This document shows positions 22,299 to 33,889 of a DNA stretch of 64,000 nucleotides, in pieces; within the stretch, counting starts at the first letter, position 1; every line of letters starts with the position of its first letter. Under the pieces are notes generated by a model. It made no database searches, was not told the origin of the DNA, and saw nothing but the letters and a program-made list of their open reading frames with translations. The translations under genes were made by a program, and so were the position numbers. Where the stretch lies: contig NC_090763.1 in assembly GCF_036898095.1 (NCBI RefSeq), forward strand, positions 63,663,410 to 63,727,409, in the 5' to 3' direction. The DNA comes from Palaemon carinicauda (taxonomy: Eukaryota; Arthropoda; Malacostraca; Decapoda; Palaemonidae).

Positions 22299-22395
22299 TT
22301 TGATGACTCTGTGTACCATGTTACATGGAGTTGTTTCCCATGGCATCTTTGCCATGACAGCTGTTCCGACATTGCGTAACAAGTTCAGCAGCTGG
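22299..22395 (-). CDS. EIF2B2: eIF2B-beta exon 3
   Basis: This 97-nt exon is bounded by acceptor TTTTTTTTAG and donor GTAAGTAT. Only one of its three frames is open. That frame reads QLLNLLRNVG then AKMPWETTPCNMVHRVIK, and it is the frame required by exon 2. It aligns without gaps with the eIF2B-beta segment that ends in the family signature ETTxGNxVRRVLK, and the invariant Trp of exon 2 sits at the right distance. Two signature positions differ here: Gly is Cys, and the first Arg of the pair is His. These could be lineage changes, decay or sequencing error. The splice signals are intact, which argues for a functional exon. DIRS-A ends only about 50 bp beyond the donor. Confidence 0.82.
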
Positions 22396-22562
22396 CTAAA
22401 AAAAATTGTTTATTTTGAGAACATCGTAAATGATTCACTTAAATTTTGAATCACATTACACAATAAAAAAATAAAATACTGTCTTCCATATACACGATGA
22501 GTTGAAACAAAGTTAATAAAAATGCTAATAAAATAATAAACGGTACTAATTCCAACATTGAC
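22396..22562. other. Intron 2, 3' end next to exon 3
   Basis: AT-rich intron sequence between the exon 3 acceptor and the left end of DIRS-D. Nothing else is recognised. Confidence 0.6.
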
Positions 22563-22763
22563 AAAATGATATTTTAATTATAAAATAAATTTTTGAATAT
22601 ACTTACCCGGTGAATATATAATAGCTGCAACTCTGTTGCTCGACAGACAAAAAACAGTAAAAACTCGCCAGCGATCGCTCTACAGGTTGCGGGTGTGCCC
22701 ACCAGCGCCAACTGTCGGCCAGATACCACTCTCTCGATGTAAACAAAGACTCAATTTCTTCTC
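22563..22763. repeat. DIRS-D left inverted terminal repeat
   Basis: It is complementary to 29353-29529 and contains the palindrome AGCGATCGCT. Confidence 0.85.
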
Positions 22764-22806
22764 ATCCCACTGCGTCTCTATTGGGGAGGAAGGGAGGGTC
22801 GTTTAA

Positions 22807-22903
22807 TTCATATATTCACCGGGTAAGTATATTCAAAAATTTATTCTATAATTAAAATATCATTTTTAAATATTTAACTTAGCCGGTGAATATATAATAG
22901 CTG
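22807..22903. repeat. DIRS-D internal complementary region
   Basis: Complements of the left tip (TTAAAATATCATTTTT) and the right tip (AAATATTTAACTTAGCCGG) are joined. Confidence 0.85.
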
Positions 22904-23301
22904 ATTCACACCCAGGGTGGTGGGTAGAGACCAGTTAAATATGTTTACATCGTATAAGCTAAGAGTTTTTTTATTTCATTTTGACAGTTATCAATATAAC
23001 AAAATCAAAATAAATAGGTACCTGGTAAGGAAGTCGACTTAGACGATTACTCTGCCTTGTAAGTACGTCTTCCTTACGGAGCCCCGCGATCCTCTTAGGA
23101 TGCTGACAGACCCCCAGGAGCTGAAGTATCAAGGGCTGCAACCCATACAATAGGACCTCATCAAACCCCTAATCTGGGCGCTCTCAAGAAATGACTTTGA
23201 CCACCCGCCAAATCAACCAGAATGCGAAAGGCTTCTTAGCCTTCCGGACAACCCATAAAAACATTAAAACATTTCAAGAGACAGATTAAAAGGATATGGA
23301 A

Positions 23302-24470
23302 TTAGGGAATTGTAGTGGTTGAGCCCTCACCCACTACTGCACTCGCTGCTACGAATGGTCCCAGTGTGTAGCAGTTCTCGTAAAGAGACTGGACATCTTT
23401 TAAGTAACATGACACGAACACTGACTTGCTTCTCCAATAGGTTGCGTCCATGATACTTTGCAGAGATCTATTTTGCTTAAAGGCCACGGAAGTTGCTACA
23501 GCTCTAACCTCGTGCGTCTTAACCTTAAGCAAAGATCGGTCTTCCTCACTCAAGTGTGAATGAGCTTCTCGTATTAACAATCTGATAAAACATGACAAAG
23601 CATTCTTTGACATAGGCAAGGATGGTTTCTTAACCGAACACCATAACGCTTCAGATTGGCCTCTTAAAGGTTTAGTACGAGCTAAGTAGAACTTAAGAGC
23701 TCTAACAGGGCATAAGACTCTTTCTAGTTCATTGCCTACGATCTCCGATAAGCTGGGAATATCGAAAGATTTAGGCCAAGGACGAGAAGGTAGCTCATTT
23801 TTGGCTAGAAAACCAAGTTGCAGAGAACAAGTGGCTTTTTCTGACGAAAATCCGATGTTCTTGCTGAAGGCATGAATCTCACTGACTCTTTTAGCTGAGG
23901 CTAAGCATACCAGGAAAAGTCTTAAGAGTGAGATCTTTCAGGGAGGCTGACTGTAAAGGCTCAAACCTGTCTGACATGAGGAATCTTAGGACCACGTCTA
24001 AATTCCACCCAGGAGTAGCCAAACGACGCTCCTTAGTGGTCTCGAAAGACTTAAGGAGGTCTTGCAGATCTTTTTTGTTGGAAAGATCTAAGCCTCTATG
24101 CCGGAAGACCGATACCAACATGCTTCTGTAGCCCTTGATAGTGGGAGCTGAAAGGGATCGTCCTTTTCTCAGGTATAAGAGAAAATCAGCTATTTGGGCT
24201 ACAGAGGTACTGGTCGAGGATACAGAAACTGACTTGCACCAGTCTCGGAAGACTTCCCACTTCGATTGGTAGACTCTAATGGTAGAAGCTCTCCTTGCTC
24301 TAGCAATCGCACTGGCTGCCTCCTTCGAAAAGCCTCTAGCTCTCGAGAGTCTTTCGATAGTCTGAAGGCAGTCAGACGAAGAGCGTGGAGGCTTTGGTGT
24401 ACCTTCTTTACGTGCGGCTGACGTAGAAGGTCTACTCTTAGAGGAAGACTTCTGGGAACGTCTACTAACC
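23302..24470 (-). pseudogene. DIRS-D tyrosine recombinase (single-base frameshift)
   Basis: The N-terminal part reads MVSRRSQKSSSKSRPS, then the core-binding domain SDCLQTIERLSRARGFSKEA and VYQSKWEVFRDWC. The frame is lost near 23915 at DLTLKT, where one base is missing compared with DIRS-E. After the slip, AKRVSEI supplies the first Arg. The rest reads on through LPMSKNALS, HEVRAVATS, the Trp of TYWRSKS and the Tyr of SCYLKDV to GEGSTTTIP and stop. All catalytic residues are present, so the one-base deletion is the only lesion seen in this gene. Confidence 0.83.
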
Positions 24471-25894
24471 ATCGAAGTACCTCGGTGAACCATTCTTTCG
24501 CGGGCCAGAGGGGAGCAACTAACGTCAACCTTGTCCCTTCGTGAGAGGCGAACTTCTGCAGTACCTTGTTGACAATCTTGAATGGTGGGAATGCGTAAAG
24601 ATCCAGATGTGACCAATCTAGGAGGAAGGCATCTATATGTATTGCTGCTGGGTCCGGGACTGGAGAGCAATAGATTGGAAGCCTCTTGGTCAGCGAGGTT
24701 GCAAAGAGATCTATGGTGGGTTGACCCCAAGTCGCCCAAAGTCTCTTGCACACATCCTTGTGGAGGGTCCATTCGATTGGAATTACTTGACCTTTCCGAC
24801 TGAGACAATCTGCTAGGACGTTCAAGTCGCCCTGGATGAACCTCGTTACTAGGGAGATGCCTCGATCTTTTGACCAGATGAGCAGGTCCCTTGCGACCTC
24901 GTACAAAGTCAGTGAGTGGGTACCTCCCTGTTTGTAAATGTACGCCAAGGCCGTGGTGTTGTCCGAGTTTACCTCCACCACCTTGCCTCGAAGGAGATTC
25001 TCGAAGCTTAACAAGGCCAGATGAACCGCCAAAAGCTCCTTGCTGTTGATATGCATGCTCCTCTGACTCGAGTTCCACAGACCTGAGCATTCCCGACCGT
25101 CCAGCGTCGCGCCCCAGCCCAAGTCCGATGCGTCCGAGAAGAGAACGTGGTTGGGTATCTGAACTGCCAGGGGAAGACCCTCTCGTAGGCTGATATTGTC
25201 CTTCCACCAAGTCAGACAAGACTTTATCTTTTCGGAAATCGGGATCGAGACCGCCTCTAGCGTCTTGTCCTTTTTCCAGTGAAAAGCCAGATGGAATTGA
25301 AGAGGACGAAGGTGTAGCCTTCCTAGCGAGACAAATTGCTCCAGGGATGACAGCGTCCCTACCAGACTCATCCACAGCCTGACTGAGCAGCGTTCTTTCT
25401 TCAGCATCTTCTGGATGGAGAGCAGGGCTTGATCTATTCTGGGGGCCGACGGAAAAGCCCGAAAAACTTGACTGTGAATCTCCATCCCTAAATACAGAAT
25501 AGTTTGGGATGGGACCAGCTGTGACTTTTCCAAATTGACTAGGAGTCCCAATTCCTTGGCCAGATCTAGAGTCCAATTGAGATCCTTCAGACAGCGATGA
25601 CTGGAAGAGGCTCTGAGAAGCCAGTCGTCCAAGTACAGGGAGGCTCTGATCTCCGATAGCTCGAAACTGGTACCCCACATTCCTGTAAACAAACCTCAGA
25701 AACGGTTGGGAATCCGGGTGTATAGGAATGTGGAAGTATGCCTCCTGAAGGTCGAGAGAGACCATCCAGTCGCCTTCCATAAATGCTGTCAAGACAGCCT
25801 GGTAGACTTCACCGTGAAGTTTGTCTTGACAATGAACACATTGAGCGCACTTGCCTCTTACGTACTCCTGCAGTGAACATGGCTGCCAAATCAT
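24199..25894 (-). pseudogene. DIRS-D RT remnant, RNase H and methylase-like region
   Basis: The RT keeps motif A (SLDLQEAYFHIPIHP) and the box YLDDWLLRASS, but in different frames, and the segment between them that carries CFGLSTAPQVFTEF is deleted near 25660. The N-terminal RT core (GGWRPVLDVSALN) is also mostly missing: gag joins the RT near 25890, beside a tandem duplication. RNase H is intact with LFSDASDLGWG, NSKELLAV and NSDNTTALAY. The methylase-like region (WGQPTIDLFATS to AFPPFKIVNKV and APLWPAKEWF) is intact. The reading runs on past the YR start in its own frame, as expected for overlapping ORFs. Confidence 0.83.
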
Positions 25895-25899
25895 GGAGC

Positions 25900-27590
25900 C
25901 ATCCCTGAGGGACTTGTCCCTGCAGAGAACGTGGCTGTCAGATCATTGGAGCCATCCCTGAAAGCCTTGTTTATGCATGACATAATTGTACAGCAAAACT
26001 TCAAAGGCTCAAAAACAGCTGTGAAGTTGACCTGTAAAATCTTGGAGCGTCTCCTGGCCAGGCACCAGGGAGAGTCTACGAGATTTGAGAAGTCTATCTG
26101 GGCAGAGGCAGGAACTCCCAAGCCGAGAACTTCTCTCGTGTCATATCAGACTCTCGCTCTATAAGCCAGTTTAAAAGAAGGGAAAGCAAAGGCTGTATCC
26201 CCCAAACTCCTCCTGGTGATAAACCAGTCGCCTAGCAAACGTAAAGCTCTCTAGGAGAGCGAGAGAGCACTAGCTTATAAAACAACGGCTTCGATTTAGT
26301 AGCTAGGCCTAGTGTAAGCTCTGACGTTTAGGCGAACGAGGAGCAGCAGTTCCAAAAAGATCCGGACAAAGATCCTTAAAAATCAGCATGATTTATTTAA
26401 AGTCCATAGAGGGCTAAGCAGCTTTAGGCTCCTCTCCGTCTGACAGAGTCCTCAAGGGAATATCAGTAGGAGGGGGAACAGCAACTTCCTCATCTAAAGG
26501 AACCTTGTCCGATAATAGCTGAGTCTCAAGCAAGGGAGAGACCTACCGTGGTGGCAATGCTTTACAAGCAGAGTCCACACGCACTGGTGCATTAGTAGCG
26601 GACCAGGACGCAACGTCATGTAACTGCTTGACAGTCTGTGAACTGTCAACAATAACAGGTGCGAGAGACCAGGACGCAACGTCATGTAACTGCTTGACAG
26701 TCTGTGAACTGTCAACAACAACAGGTGCGTGAGGACGCACAGCGTCCACTCGAGACTGCTTTGACCGCCTAGACTGAGCAGTCAAAACAACTCTAGAATG
26801 CGGAGGTTGATGCACAGCGTCAAAACAAGTCAACTCCGATTGTTAGCGAACGTCCTGAACGTCAACAGGAGCATCAGCAAGTGGCCTAACGTCCAAATGT
26901 GGCTGAAAATCCACACGAGACCGCATCGAGTGTGGTTCTAAACAACATGACTGACGTGACTTAGCTACGCCAACGTCAACAGGACGCACAAAGGAACGTT
27001 AGGTTGGCTGAAAGCCAGGATCTCGATGAGATAAACGGCTAGGCTCAACGGACTAATCGGCAGAATAGTCTTCCATAAGGGAGGCAAGCTTATTCTGCAT
27101 GTCTTGCCGTACAAGCCATTTAGGATCAACGGAAATGGTTGCGGTAAGAGACGAGGGTAACGTCTGTGACCGCAACACTTTGCCAACAAAAAGAATCTCG
27201 GAGTCTGTGTTACGCTTTTGTTAGGCGGCGAGCAGTTATCCGATGACTGCATGGGGTCAGAGCTGTCCTAATGGCTGCAACCAGGACGCTGGACCTGTCC
27301 TGAAAGGACTGACTTTCGCTTAAGGGCCTCGAAACCTTGTTTCAGGTTTCTTATGCGAAAAGCCTTCGGATGACGAGGAGAAAATTGTCTCTCTCGCCTT
27401 ATGGTAGGGGAGATCTTGGTAAGATACACCCGATACCATAGAGGGAAACGTCTGTTCGCTGATCAAGGCCTCTCGAACCCATAAGTCGTACGACATTACT
27501 TCTTCCCTGGGCTTGGGAGCTTGCAAGAGGTCCCGGACTAGGTGAACGACAGGCACGAACAGACGAACCCTCGGACGCAACACTGTAACA
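25900..27590 (-). pseudogene. DIRS-D gag-like ORF1 (broken)
   Basis: The C-terminal piece (25891-26121) has MGVPASAQIDFSNLVDSP, also seen in DIRS-E and DIRS-C, and KAFRDGSNDLTATFSAG. The middle pieces are Val/Ser/His-rich with an imperfect duplication (26543-26833). The N-terminal piece (27320-27583) has VVHLVRDLLQAPKPREE, matching the linker piece of DIRS-E and F. No cysteine cluster is seen at the N-terminus, unlike families 1 to 3. Confidence 0.6.
26560..26725. repeat. Tandem duplication in DIRS-D gag
   Basis: Two copies of a unit of about 72 bp containing ACGCAACGTCATGTAACTGC and GACAGTCTGTGAACTGTC. A related larger duplication occurs in DIRS-E. Confidence 0.8.
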
Positions 27591-27887
27591 CTTTGCGCAA
27601 TATCACTTTATCACTACGATTTTCTGTTTTGCACTTATTTCACTGAAATCGAAACTTTTACTGATTTCTACCTGAAGCACGCAATTCTACCCTCATCAAA
27701 AGGTAGTAAATGCGAAATCAGTCGTATAATGCAAGCACATTAATACCAGCAAAAAAACAGTAAACATCTTTTAAGATAAAAAAATCAGTGGTTGGGGAAG
27801 AGAATAAACACTAGTTCATTCAAAACTACGTTTTCAATCTCTCACCGTACATTGCCTGGGGACGAGAATAAAACTAAAAACGTTTTT

Positions 27888-28480
27888 CTGGGCTCCGACC
27901 TGTGCCGGGCAGTGAAATACTCCTAGAGCACTATTTCTAAGGAATATAACTGCTATATATTACCAGAGAAAAAAAGCATAGGAATGCCAGGTTGAACCCA
28001 GCTCGCTCACCTATATAAGGTGTCGGTATAAAATACTGGGGCGTGATAATTCACAACCAGAGGTCTCGCACTATTTAGATATCTCCTCTTCAAAATCCCC
28101 GCCACAGCGAGGTGCCGTTCAACACTACTACCACTAACCCAACCCACGCCAGTGACGTCACTCCTTTATAGCACTTGTTGTTATTAAGTCCAACATGTTT
28201 TTTTCTCGTGTTTATCCTTGGATTTATCATTATTTTATAATCGATGGCCGATTCCCATGATACCCCATCGAAGTTAAGTACTTTATCCATGAATGTTAGC
28301 GAGATTGGGCAGTGTAACCTCTGTTTTTATTAATGGAGAAGTGTTTATATATGAACGGCGTCCCCGTTCTTACCGTTCATGGTTCGGTTCTGCCCTTTTT
28401 TCTCGTTAGTTCGTCAGTCATTAATATTTGTTCGAACTTTTAGGAGTTTTTTCCTTACATTTATATAGTACACCGTCTTT
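27888..28480. other. Segment of about 590 bp unique to DIRS-D
   Basis: In DIRS-E the corresponding stretch between ACGTTTT and GGAACGTTTTCTC is only about 65 bp. In DIRS-D it is replaced by a longer sequence that includes CCTATATAAGG (TATA-like) and AGTGACGTCACT (a palindrome containing the CRE core TGACGTCA). It could be a promoter-bearing insertion or an older part of the 5' region lost from E and F. No open reading frame of note is seen. Confidence 0.55.
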
Positions 28481-29352
28481 GGAACGTTTTCTCTCCTCTC
28501 TCTCCCTCCGTCTCTATCTCTCTCTCTCTCTCTCTCTCTTGATTTCGCACCTAAGAGAAGAGCCCAATTACGTTTCGTCAAAAAAATATGTTATTTGACC
28601 AAAGGAAAAAACTGAAAGGTTTTCCAATTAAAAAGTTCCTTTAAAATAGAATTTAAAACATTTAAGCTTTGAAAGAAGAATGAACAAAACGTCAGAATCG
28701 ATTTACTCTTTCTGCAAAGTGAAACCGTGATACTCTCTCTCTATATCGTAACGATAGAGCGCAAACTGCGTAGCATAAATAAACTAAACGTTAGTTCATC
28801 TTTGAAAACAGTACGAAGACTATTCAAAGAAAATCTTTCATAAAATATTTATTAAAAATATTCATTTAAAAAGTTTTAAATCATTAGCTCTTTAAAAGCT
28901 ATTTACGATAGAAAGGGCTCAACGTTGTTTAACTTCGGTTTCCAAGTTAGGACCGCCTACTCTCAGGAAAGGTCGCATATAAACAAAACATTAAAATTTA
29001 TTTTTTATGTTTATTATAAATGGAAAGTTAATCGAAGAGGCCTAATAAAGGCGGTGAGATATAAAATATATAGAGGAAAATCTATAATTAATTTATAACG
29101 TGATAAGATAATTACTAAAAGCCTAAACACACTTCCGTCTAAGGGAAGGGTCGGCCATTTAAAAGTCAAAGAAAGTCCATACTCTCTTTGTCACCAAAAA
29201 TTAAATCTATCCAAAACGAGTTCAAGATTTAAGATGAAGATAAAACACCTGCACTGCGAAAGCTCAAACCAAAATGAAGTACTTCACCAAATATGTTGAG
29301 AAAACTCCAGGTTCTACAGCGAGTAAAAGTACGTCTTGTCGACACGTCGACA
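28480..29352. other. 5' non-coding region of DIRS-D
   Basis: This AT-rich region lies between gag and the right terminal repeat and is conserved with DIRS-E and F. It includes the short palindrome ATCGTAACGAT and blocks such as AGTTAATCGAAGAGGCCTA. No ORF is seen. It probably holds the promoter and leader of the element. Confidence 0.5.
28497..28541. repeat. CT microsatellite in the DIRS-D 5' region
   Basis: A run of TCTC repeats. The same run occurs at the same relative place in DIRS-E (36481-36530) and DIRS-F (43421-43464). Confidence 0.85.
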
Positions 29353-29529
29353 GAGAAGAAATTGAGTCTTTGTTTACATCGAGAGAGTGGTATCTGGCCG
29401 ACAGTTGGCGCTGGTGGGCACACCCGCAACCTGTATAGCGATCGCTGGCGAGTTTTTACTGTTTTTTGTCTGTCGAGCAACAGAGTTGCAGCTATTATAT
29501 ATTCACCGGCTAAGTTAAATATTTAAAAA
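29353..29529. repeat. DIRS-D right inverted terminal repeat
   Basis: It is complementary to 22563-22763 and ends CTAAGTTAAATATTTAAAAA. Confidence 0.85.
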
Positions 29530-30903
29530 GTAATCTTTAATCAACTTGCATTTTTTATTTTATAGTTGAAGTTTAACATAAAGATATAGGTTGTGATGTT
29601 TAGATCAAATGTCATGGAAGATCTCTGTCAACTACAGTATCTAAGACAAATTCAGACAAATAAACCACATCTGAAGGACAATAAAACCTTTTAATCCTAA
29701 AGGTCCATTCCAATCAACCTAATGCCTTTAATCAAATGAACATACAAGAATTCCAATCATTATTCAGTGTCTTAATATTCTAAAATTCTCATTAAATACA
29801 AGCAAAAAACATTGTAAGCATACATAAGCGTAGTCCATAGGGGAGGTAACAACACAATGCCAAAGTATTATTCTGATTACTTTACACCAATACTTATAAA
29901 TCTTTTTAAACAGTTACAGATATCCCATTAAATTCAGTACAGTATTTCCTTAGCAAACAGTTTATCTTCTATCAGGCAAACTCTAGTAAGGTAAAACAAT
30001 TAAGACACGGATGAAATGAATGCGAGTGAATTCGGATTATCTGCATGTGTCGTATATGAAACAGGCGTTGATGATCTTGGAAATAAATCTGTGACAAAGA
30101 TATGATCTACTTAGTACTCTGTCTTTCTCTATCATATCCTTTGTAACTGCTGCTTGTTCCAAACAGCCTCTATGGTTGTTATTACCATACACATCCATTG
30201 CAAGAATGTTGTGATCCAAAACTATGTGCGTTGCTTGTATATCTATATCTCTCTATACTAGAAAATAATTTGAATTGACTATCTTTTATCATAACAGAAA
30301 TTGGTATGCACAAATTTTCTGTGGTTAGTATATACAGTCTTCATTAACTTTATGTTCAGTCTAATTACGCATGCTGTAGATATAGCATATAGTTTGACTC
30401 AACAGTACAGTATTCCAAATTACATTTCGGAACTTTAAAACTTTCTTCCCTATACCATCTACTTTGGCCTTTAGATGTCTACTAGGATCCCAGAAAAGCC
30501 TAACCTAGACTAGAACATTAAAAAATCTCAGACAATAACTGTCATAACCCCATAGCAACCTTTATCTCCCTCAGATAAGCACAACAAGTCTTTTCTGACT
30601 CACATGTAATGTCATTCAAATTCAAGAAATAATAACCTTAGCAGTATCCTCCTTCGGATTTTAGTGCCACCCTTGTCCTGAAAACGCAAGCATTAAAAGA
30701 GCATCTTGCTTCCAATGCATGAGAACAGTCACAAAACTTATACTCTCTTTCCTCAAGATCCTTGTAATCTTTCAAAGATGAGTTATAGGTGTCTCAGGAG
30801 AAGCTGGCAGTCTATGAAAGTAGGGGCAAAGTTTTCAAGGAAGATTGTTAGTCCACTTTAGAAAAAAAAATTAATAAATGGCATGCTTATACTCTGAACT
30901 TAC
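29530..30903. other. Intron 2, 5' part of the host gene
   Basis: AT-rich sequence that appears single-copy within the window, between DIRS-D and exon 2. No ORF, RNA gene or repeat element is recognised in it. Confidence 0.6.
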
Positions 30904-30990
30904 CTCCCAGTTTCCCACTGACCATCAGAAACTATCTTCTCCAGCAGTTCCAAGCTCTCTTCTGCTTTAACCTGTTCAGTGCCAAACTTC
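30904..30990 (-). CDS. EIF2B2: eIF2B-beta exon 2
   Basis: This 87-nt exon is bounded by acceptor TTTCTTAG (preceded by a T-rich tract) and donor GTAAGT. Its 28 complete codons include ESLELLEKIVSDGQWETG, which aligns with the eIF2B-beta helix containing a leucine pair, an I-I/V pair, Asp and an invariant Trp. It enters with one base and leaves with two, matching exons 1 and 3. The same reading is closed in the flanking intron, and the exon lies in about 1.5 kb of single-copy-looking sequence between DIRS-D and DIRS-E, so it is not part of a transposon. No frameshift or stop is seen. Confidence 0.8.
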
Positions 30991-31025
30991 CTAAGAAACA
31001 AAAAATTACTTTAGTTTTGTTAAAT

Positions 31026-31222
31026 AAAATGTTATTTTTATTAATAAAATAAATTTTTGAATATACTTACCCGGTGATCATATAGCTGCAACTCTGTTGC
31101 TCGACAGAAAACCTACGGTCAAAATACGCCAGCGATCGCTATGCAGGTGGGGGTGTACATCAACAGCGCCATCTGTCGAGCAGGTACTTAGTACTCCAAG
31201 CAAACAAAGAACCAATTTTCTC
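31026..31222. repeat. DIRS-E left inverted terminal repeat
   Basis: It is complementary to 45168-45342, not to the right end of the same unit. Confidence 0.85.
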
Positions 31223-31269
31223 CTCGGTCCACTGGGTCTCTATTGGGGAGGAAGGGAGGGTCCTTTAAT

Positions 31270-31361
31270 ATATGATCACCGGGTAAGTATATTAAAAAAT
31301 TTATTTTATTAATAAAAATAACATTTTTCAATATTAAACTTAGCCGGTGATCATATAGCTG
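31270..31361. repeat. DIRS-E internal complementary region
   Basis: Complements of the E-type left tip (AATAAAAATAACATTTTT) and the E-type right tip (CAATATTAAACTTAGCCGG) are joined. Confidence 0.85.
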
Positions 31362-31765
31362 ATTCACACCCAGGGGGGTGGGTAGAGACCAGCATTACAT
31401 GTTTACATTATTATGAGCTAAGTATTTTGTATTTCATTTTAGCAGTTATTCAAAATAACAAACATAAAATAAATAAGTACCTGGTAAGGAAGTCGACTTG
31501 AACAATTACTCTGCCTTTTTAAGTACGTCTTCCTTACGGAGCCTCGCGATCCTCTTAGGATGCTGAGCGACCCCTAGGATCTGAAGTATCAAGGGTTGCA
31601 ACCCATACAACAGGACCTCATCAAAACCTCTAATCTAGGCGCTTCTCAAGAAATGACTTTGACCACCCGCCAAATCAAGTAGGATGCGAAAGGCTTCTTA
31701 GCCTTCCGGACAACCCAAAAACAATAATAAAACATTTCAAGAGAAAGATTAAAAAGGTTATGGAA

Positions 31766-32980
31766 TTAGGGAATTGTAGTGGTTGAGCCCTCACCCACTA
31801 CTGCACTCGTTGCTACGAATGGTCCCAGAGTGTAGCAGTTCTCGTAAAGAGACTGGACATTCTTAAGATAAAAAGACGCGAACACTGATTTGCTTTTCCA
31901 ATAGGTTGCGTCGATTATACTTTGCAGAGATCTATTTTGTTTAAAGGCCACGGAAGTTGCGACAGCTCTAACTTCGTGTGTCCTTACCTTCAGCAAAGCT
32001 TGGTCTTCCTCATTCAGATGGGAATGAGCTTCTCGTATTAACAGTCTGATAAAATAGGATAAAGCATTCTTTGACATAGGCAAAGATGGATTCTTAACTT
32101 AACACCATAAAGCTTCAGACGGGCCTCGTAAAGGTTTTTAAATAGAACTTAAGAGCTCTTACAGGACATAAGACTCTTTCTAGTTCATTTCCAACCATAC
32201 GATAAGTTTGGAATATCGAACGATATTGGTCAAGGCCGAGAAGGCAGCTCGTGTTTGGCTAGAAAACCAAGTTGTAGAACATGTAGCCGTTTCGGATGAG
32301 AATCCGATGTTCTTGCTGAAGGCATGAATCTCACTGACTCTTTTAGCTGTGCTAAGCATATCAGGAAAAGAGTCTTAAAGGTGAGATCTTTCAGGGAGGC
32401 TGATTGTAGCGGTTCGAACCTGTCTGACATAAGGAATCTTAGTACCACGTCTAAATTCCAACCAGGTGTAACCAAACGACGCTCCTTCGTGGTCTCAAAA
32501 GACTTAAGGAGGTCCTGTAGATCTTTATTGTTGGAAAGATCTAAGCCTCTGTGACGGAAGACTGATGCCAACATGCTTCTGTAACCCTTGATAGTGGGAG
32601 CTGAAAGAGATCGTTCTTTCCTCAGATATAAGAGAAAGTCAGCTATTTGAGTTACAGAGGTACTGGTCGAGGATACGGATACTGACTTGCACCAGTTTTG
32701 GAAGATTTCCCACTTCGATTGGTAGACTCTAAGGGTGGATGTTCTCCTTGCTCTAGCAATCGCTCTGGTTGCCTCCTTCGAAAAGCCTCTAGCTCTCGAG
32801 AGTCTTTCGATAGTCTGAAGGCAGTCAGACGAAAAGCGTGGAGGCCTTGGTGTACCTTCTTTACGCGTGGCTGACGTAGAAGGTCCACCCTTAGGGGAAG
32901 TGTTCTGGGAACGTCTACTAGCCATCGAAGTACCTCGGTGAGCCATTCTCTCGCGGGCCAGAGGGAAGCAACTAGCGTCA
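31766..32980 (-). pseudogene. DIRS-E tyrosine recombinase (small frameshifts)
   Basis: The N-terminal part begins MASRRSQNTSPKGG and has SDCLQTIERLSRARGFSKEA, VYQSKWEIFQNWC and GWNLDVVLRFLMSDRFE. A one-base slip at CLAQLKESV displaces the AKRVSEI motif near 32340, and further slips follow to about 32150. The C-terminal part (31766-32083) reads LPMSKNALS-like sequence, HEVRAVATS, Trp in TYWKSKS and Tyr in SFYLKNV, then GEGSTTTIP and stop. The catalytic residues are present but spread over frames. Confidence 0.8.
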
Positions 32981-33885
32981 ACCTTGTCCCTTCGTGAGAG
33001 GCGAACTTCTGCAGTACCTTGTTGACAATCTTGAACGGAGGGAATGCATATAGATCTAGATGTGACCAATCTAGTAGAAAGGCATCTATATGAACTGCTG
33101 CTGGGTCCGGGATTGGTGAGCAAAATATTGGGAGCCTCTTGGTCATCGAGGTTGCGAAGAGATCTATGGTTGGCTGGCCCCAGGTGGCCCAAAGTTTCTT
33201 GCATACATCCTTGTGGAGGGTCCATTCTGTTGGAATTATTTGTTCCTTCCGACTGAGACAATCTGCCATGACATTCAAGTTGCCTTGGATGAACCTCGTT
33301 ACTAGTGAAATGTCTAGACCTTTTGACCAGGTGAGGAGGTCCCTTGCGATCTCGTACAATGTCAGAGAGTAGGTCCCTCCTTGCTTGGAGATGTACGCCA
33401 ACGCCGTGGTGTTGTCCGAGTTCACCTCCACCACTTTGCCTTGAAGGAGAGACCTGAAGCTTTTCCAGGTCAGACGTACTGCCAGTAGCTCCTTGCAGTT
33501 GAAATGCATTGTCCTTTGACTCGAGTTCCATAATCCCGAGCATTCCCTACCGTCTAATGTCGCACCCCAGCCTACGTCCGATGCGTCCGAGAAGAGAACG
33601 TGGTTGGGAGTCTGAACAGTCAGGGGAAGACCCTCTCTAAGGTTGATATAGTCCTTTCACCAAGTCAGACAAGACTTTATCTTTCCGGAAACCGGGATCG
33701 AGACCGCTTCTAGCGTCTTGTCCTTTTTCCAGTGAAAAGCTAGATGGTATAGAAGAGGACGGAGGTGTAGTCTTCCTAGTGACACAAATTGATCCACGGA
33801 TGACAGTGTCCCTACCAGACTCATCCACAGCCTGACTGGGCAGCGTTCCTTCTTCAGCATCTTCTGGATGGATAGCAGGGCTGGG
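32652..33885 (-). pseudogene. DIRS-E RNase H and methylase-like region, RT deleted
   Basis: The reading keeps ADCLSRKEQIIPTEW, NCKELLAV, NSDNTTALAY and the methylase-like motifs WGQPTIDLFATS, AFPPFKIVNKV and LWPAREWL. A stop or frame change near 33510 separates it from the upstream thumb-like segment MLKKERCPVRLWMSLVGTL (33657-33860). Immediately upstream, near 33888, the sequence changes to gag: the whole RT with motif A and YLDD is absent. The unit therefore cannot copy itself. Confidence 0.82.
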
Positions 33886-33889
33886 GGTT

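Larger units (their letters stand above)
22563..29529 (-). mobile_element. DIRS-D: DIRS-like retrotransposon (family 4), in intron 2
   Basis: Inverted repeats are at 22563-22763 and 29353-29529, and the ICR at 22807-22903. The order is gag, RT remnant, RNase H, methylase-like region, YR, as in DIRS-E and DIRS-F. RT has lost its N-terminal part and the segment carrying CFGLSTAPQVF. The YR has a one-base frameshift. A segment of about 590 bp at 27888-28480 has no counterpart in DIRS-E or F. The element is sense to the host gene and fills most of intron 2. Confidence 0.87.

Noticed and set aside
29530..30903. Possible additional host exon in intron 2
   Set aside because: No open frame with splice sites and family similarity was found besides exon 2.
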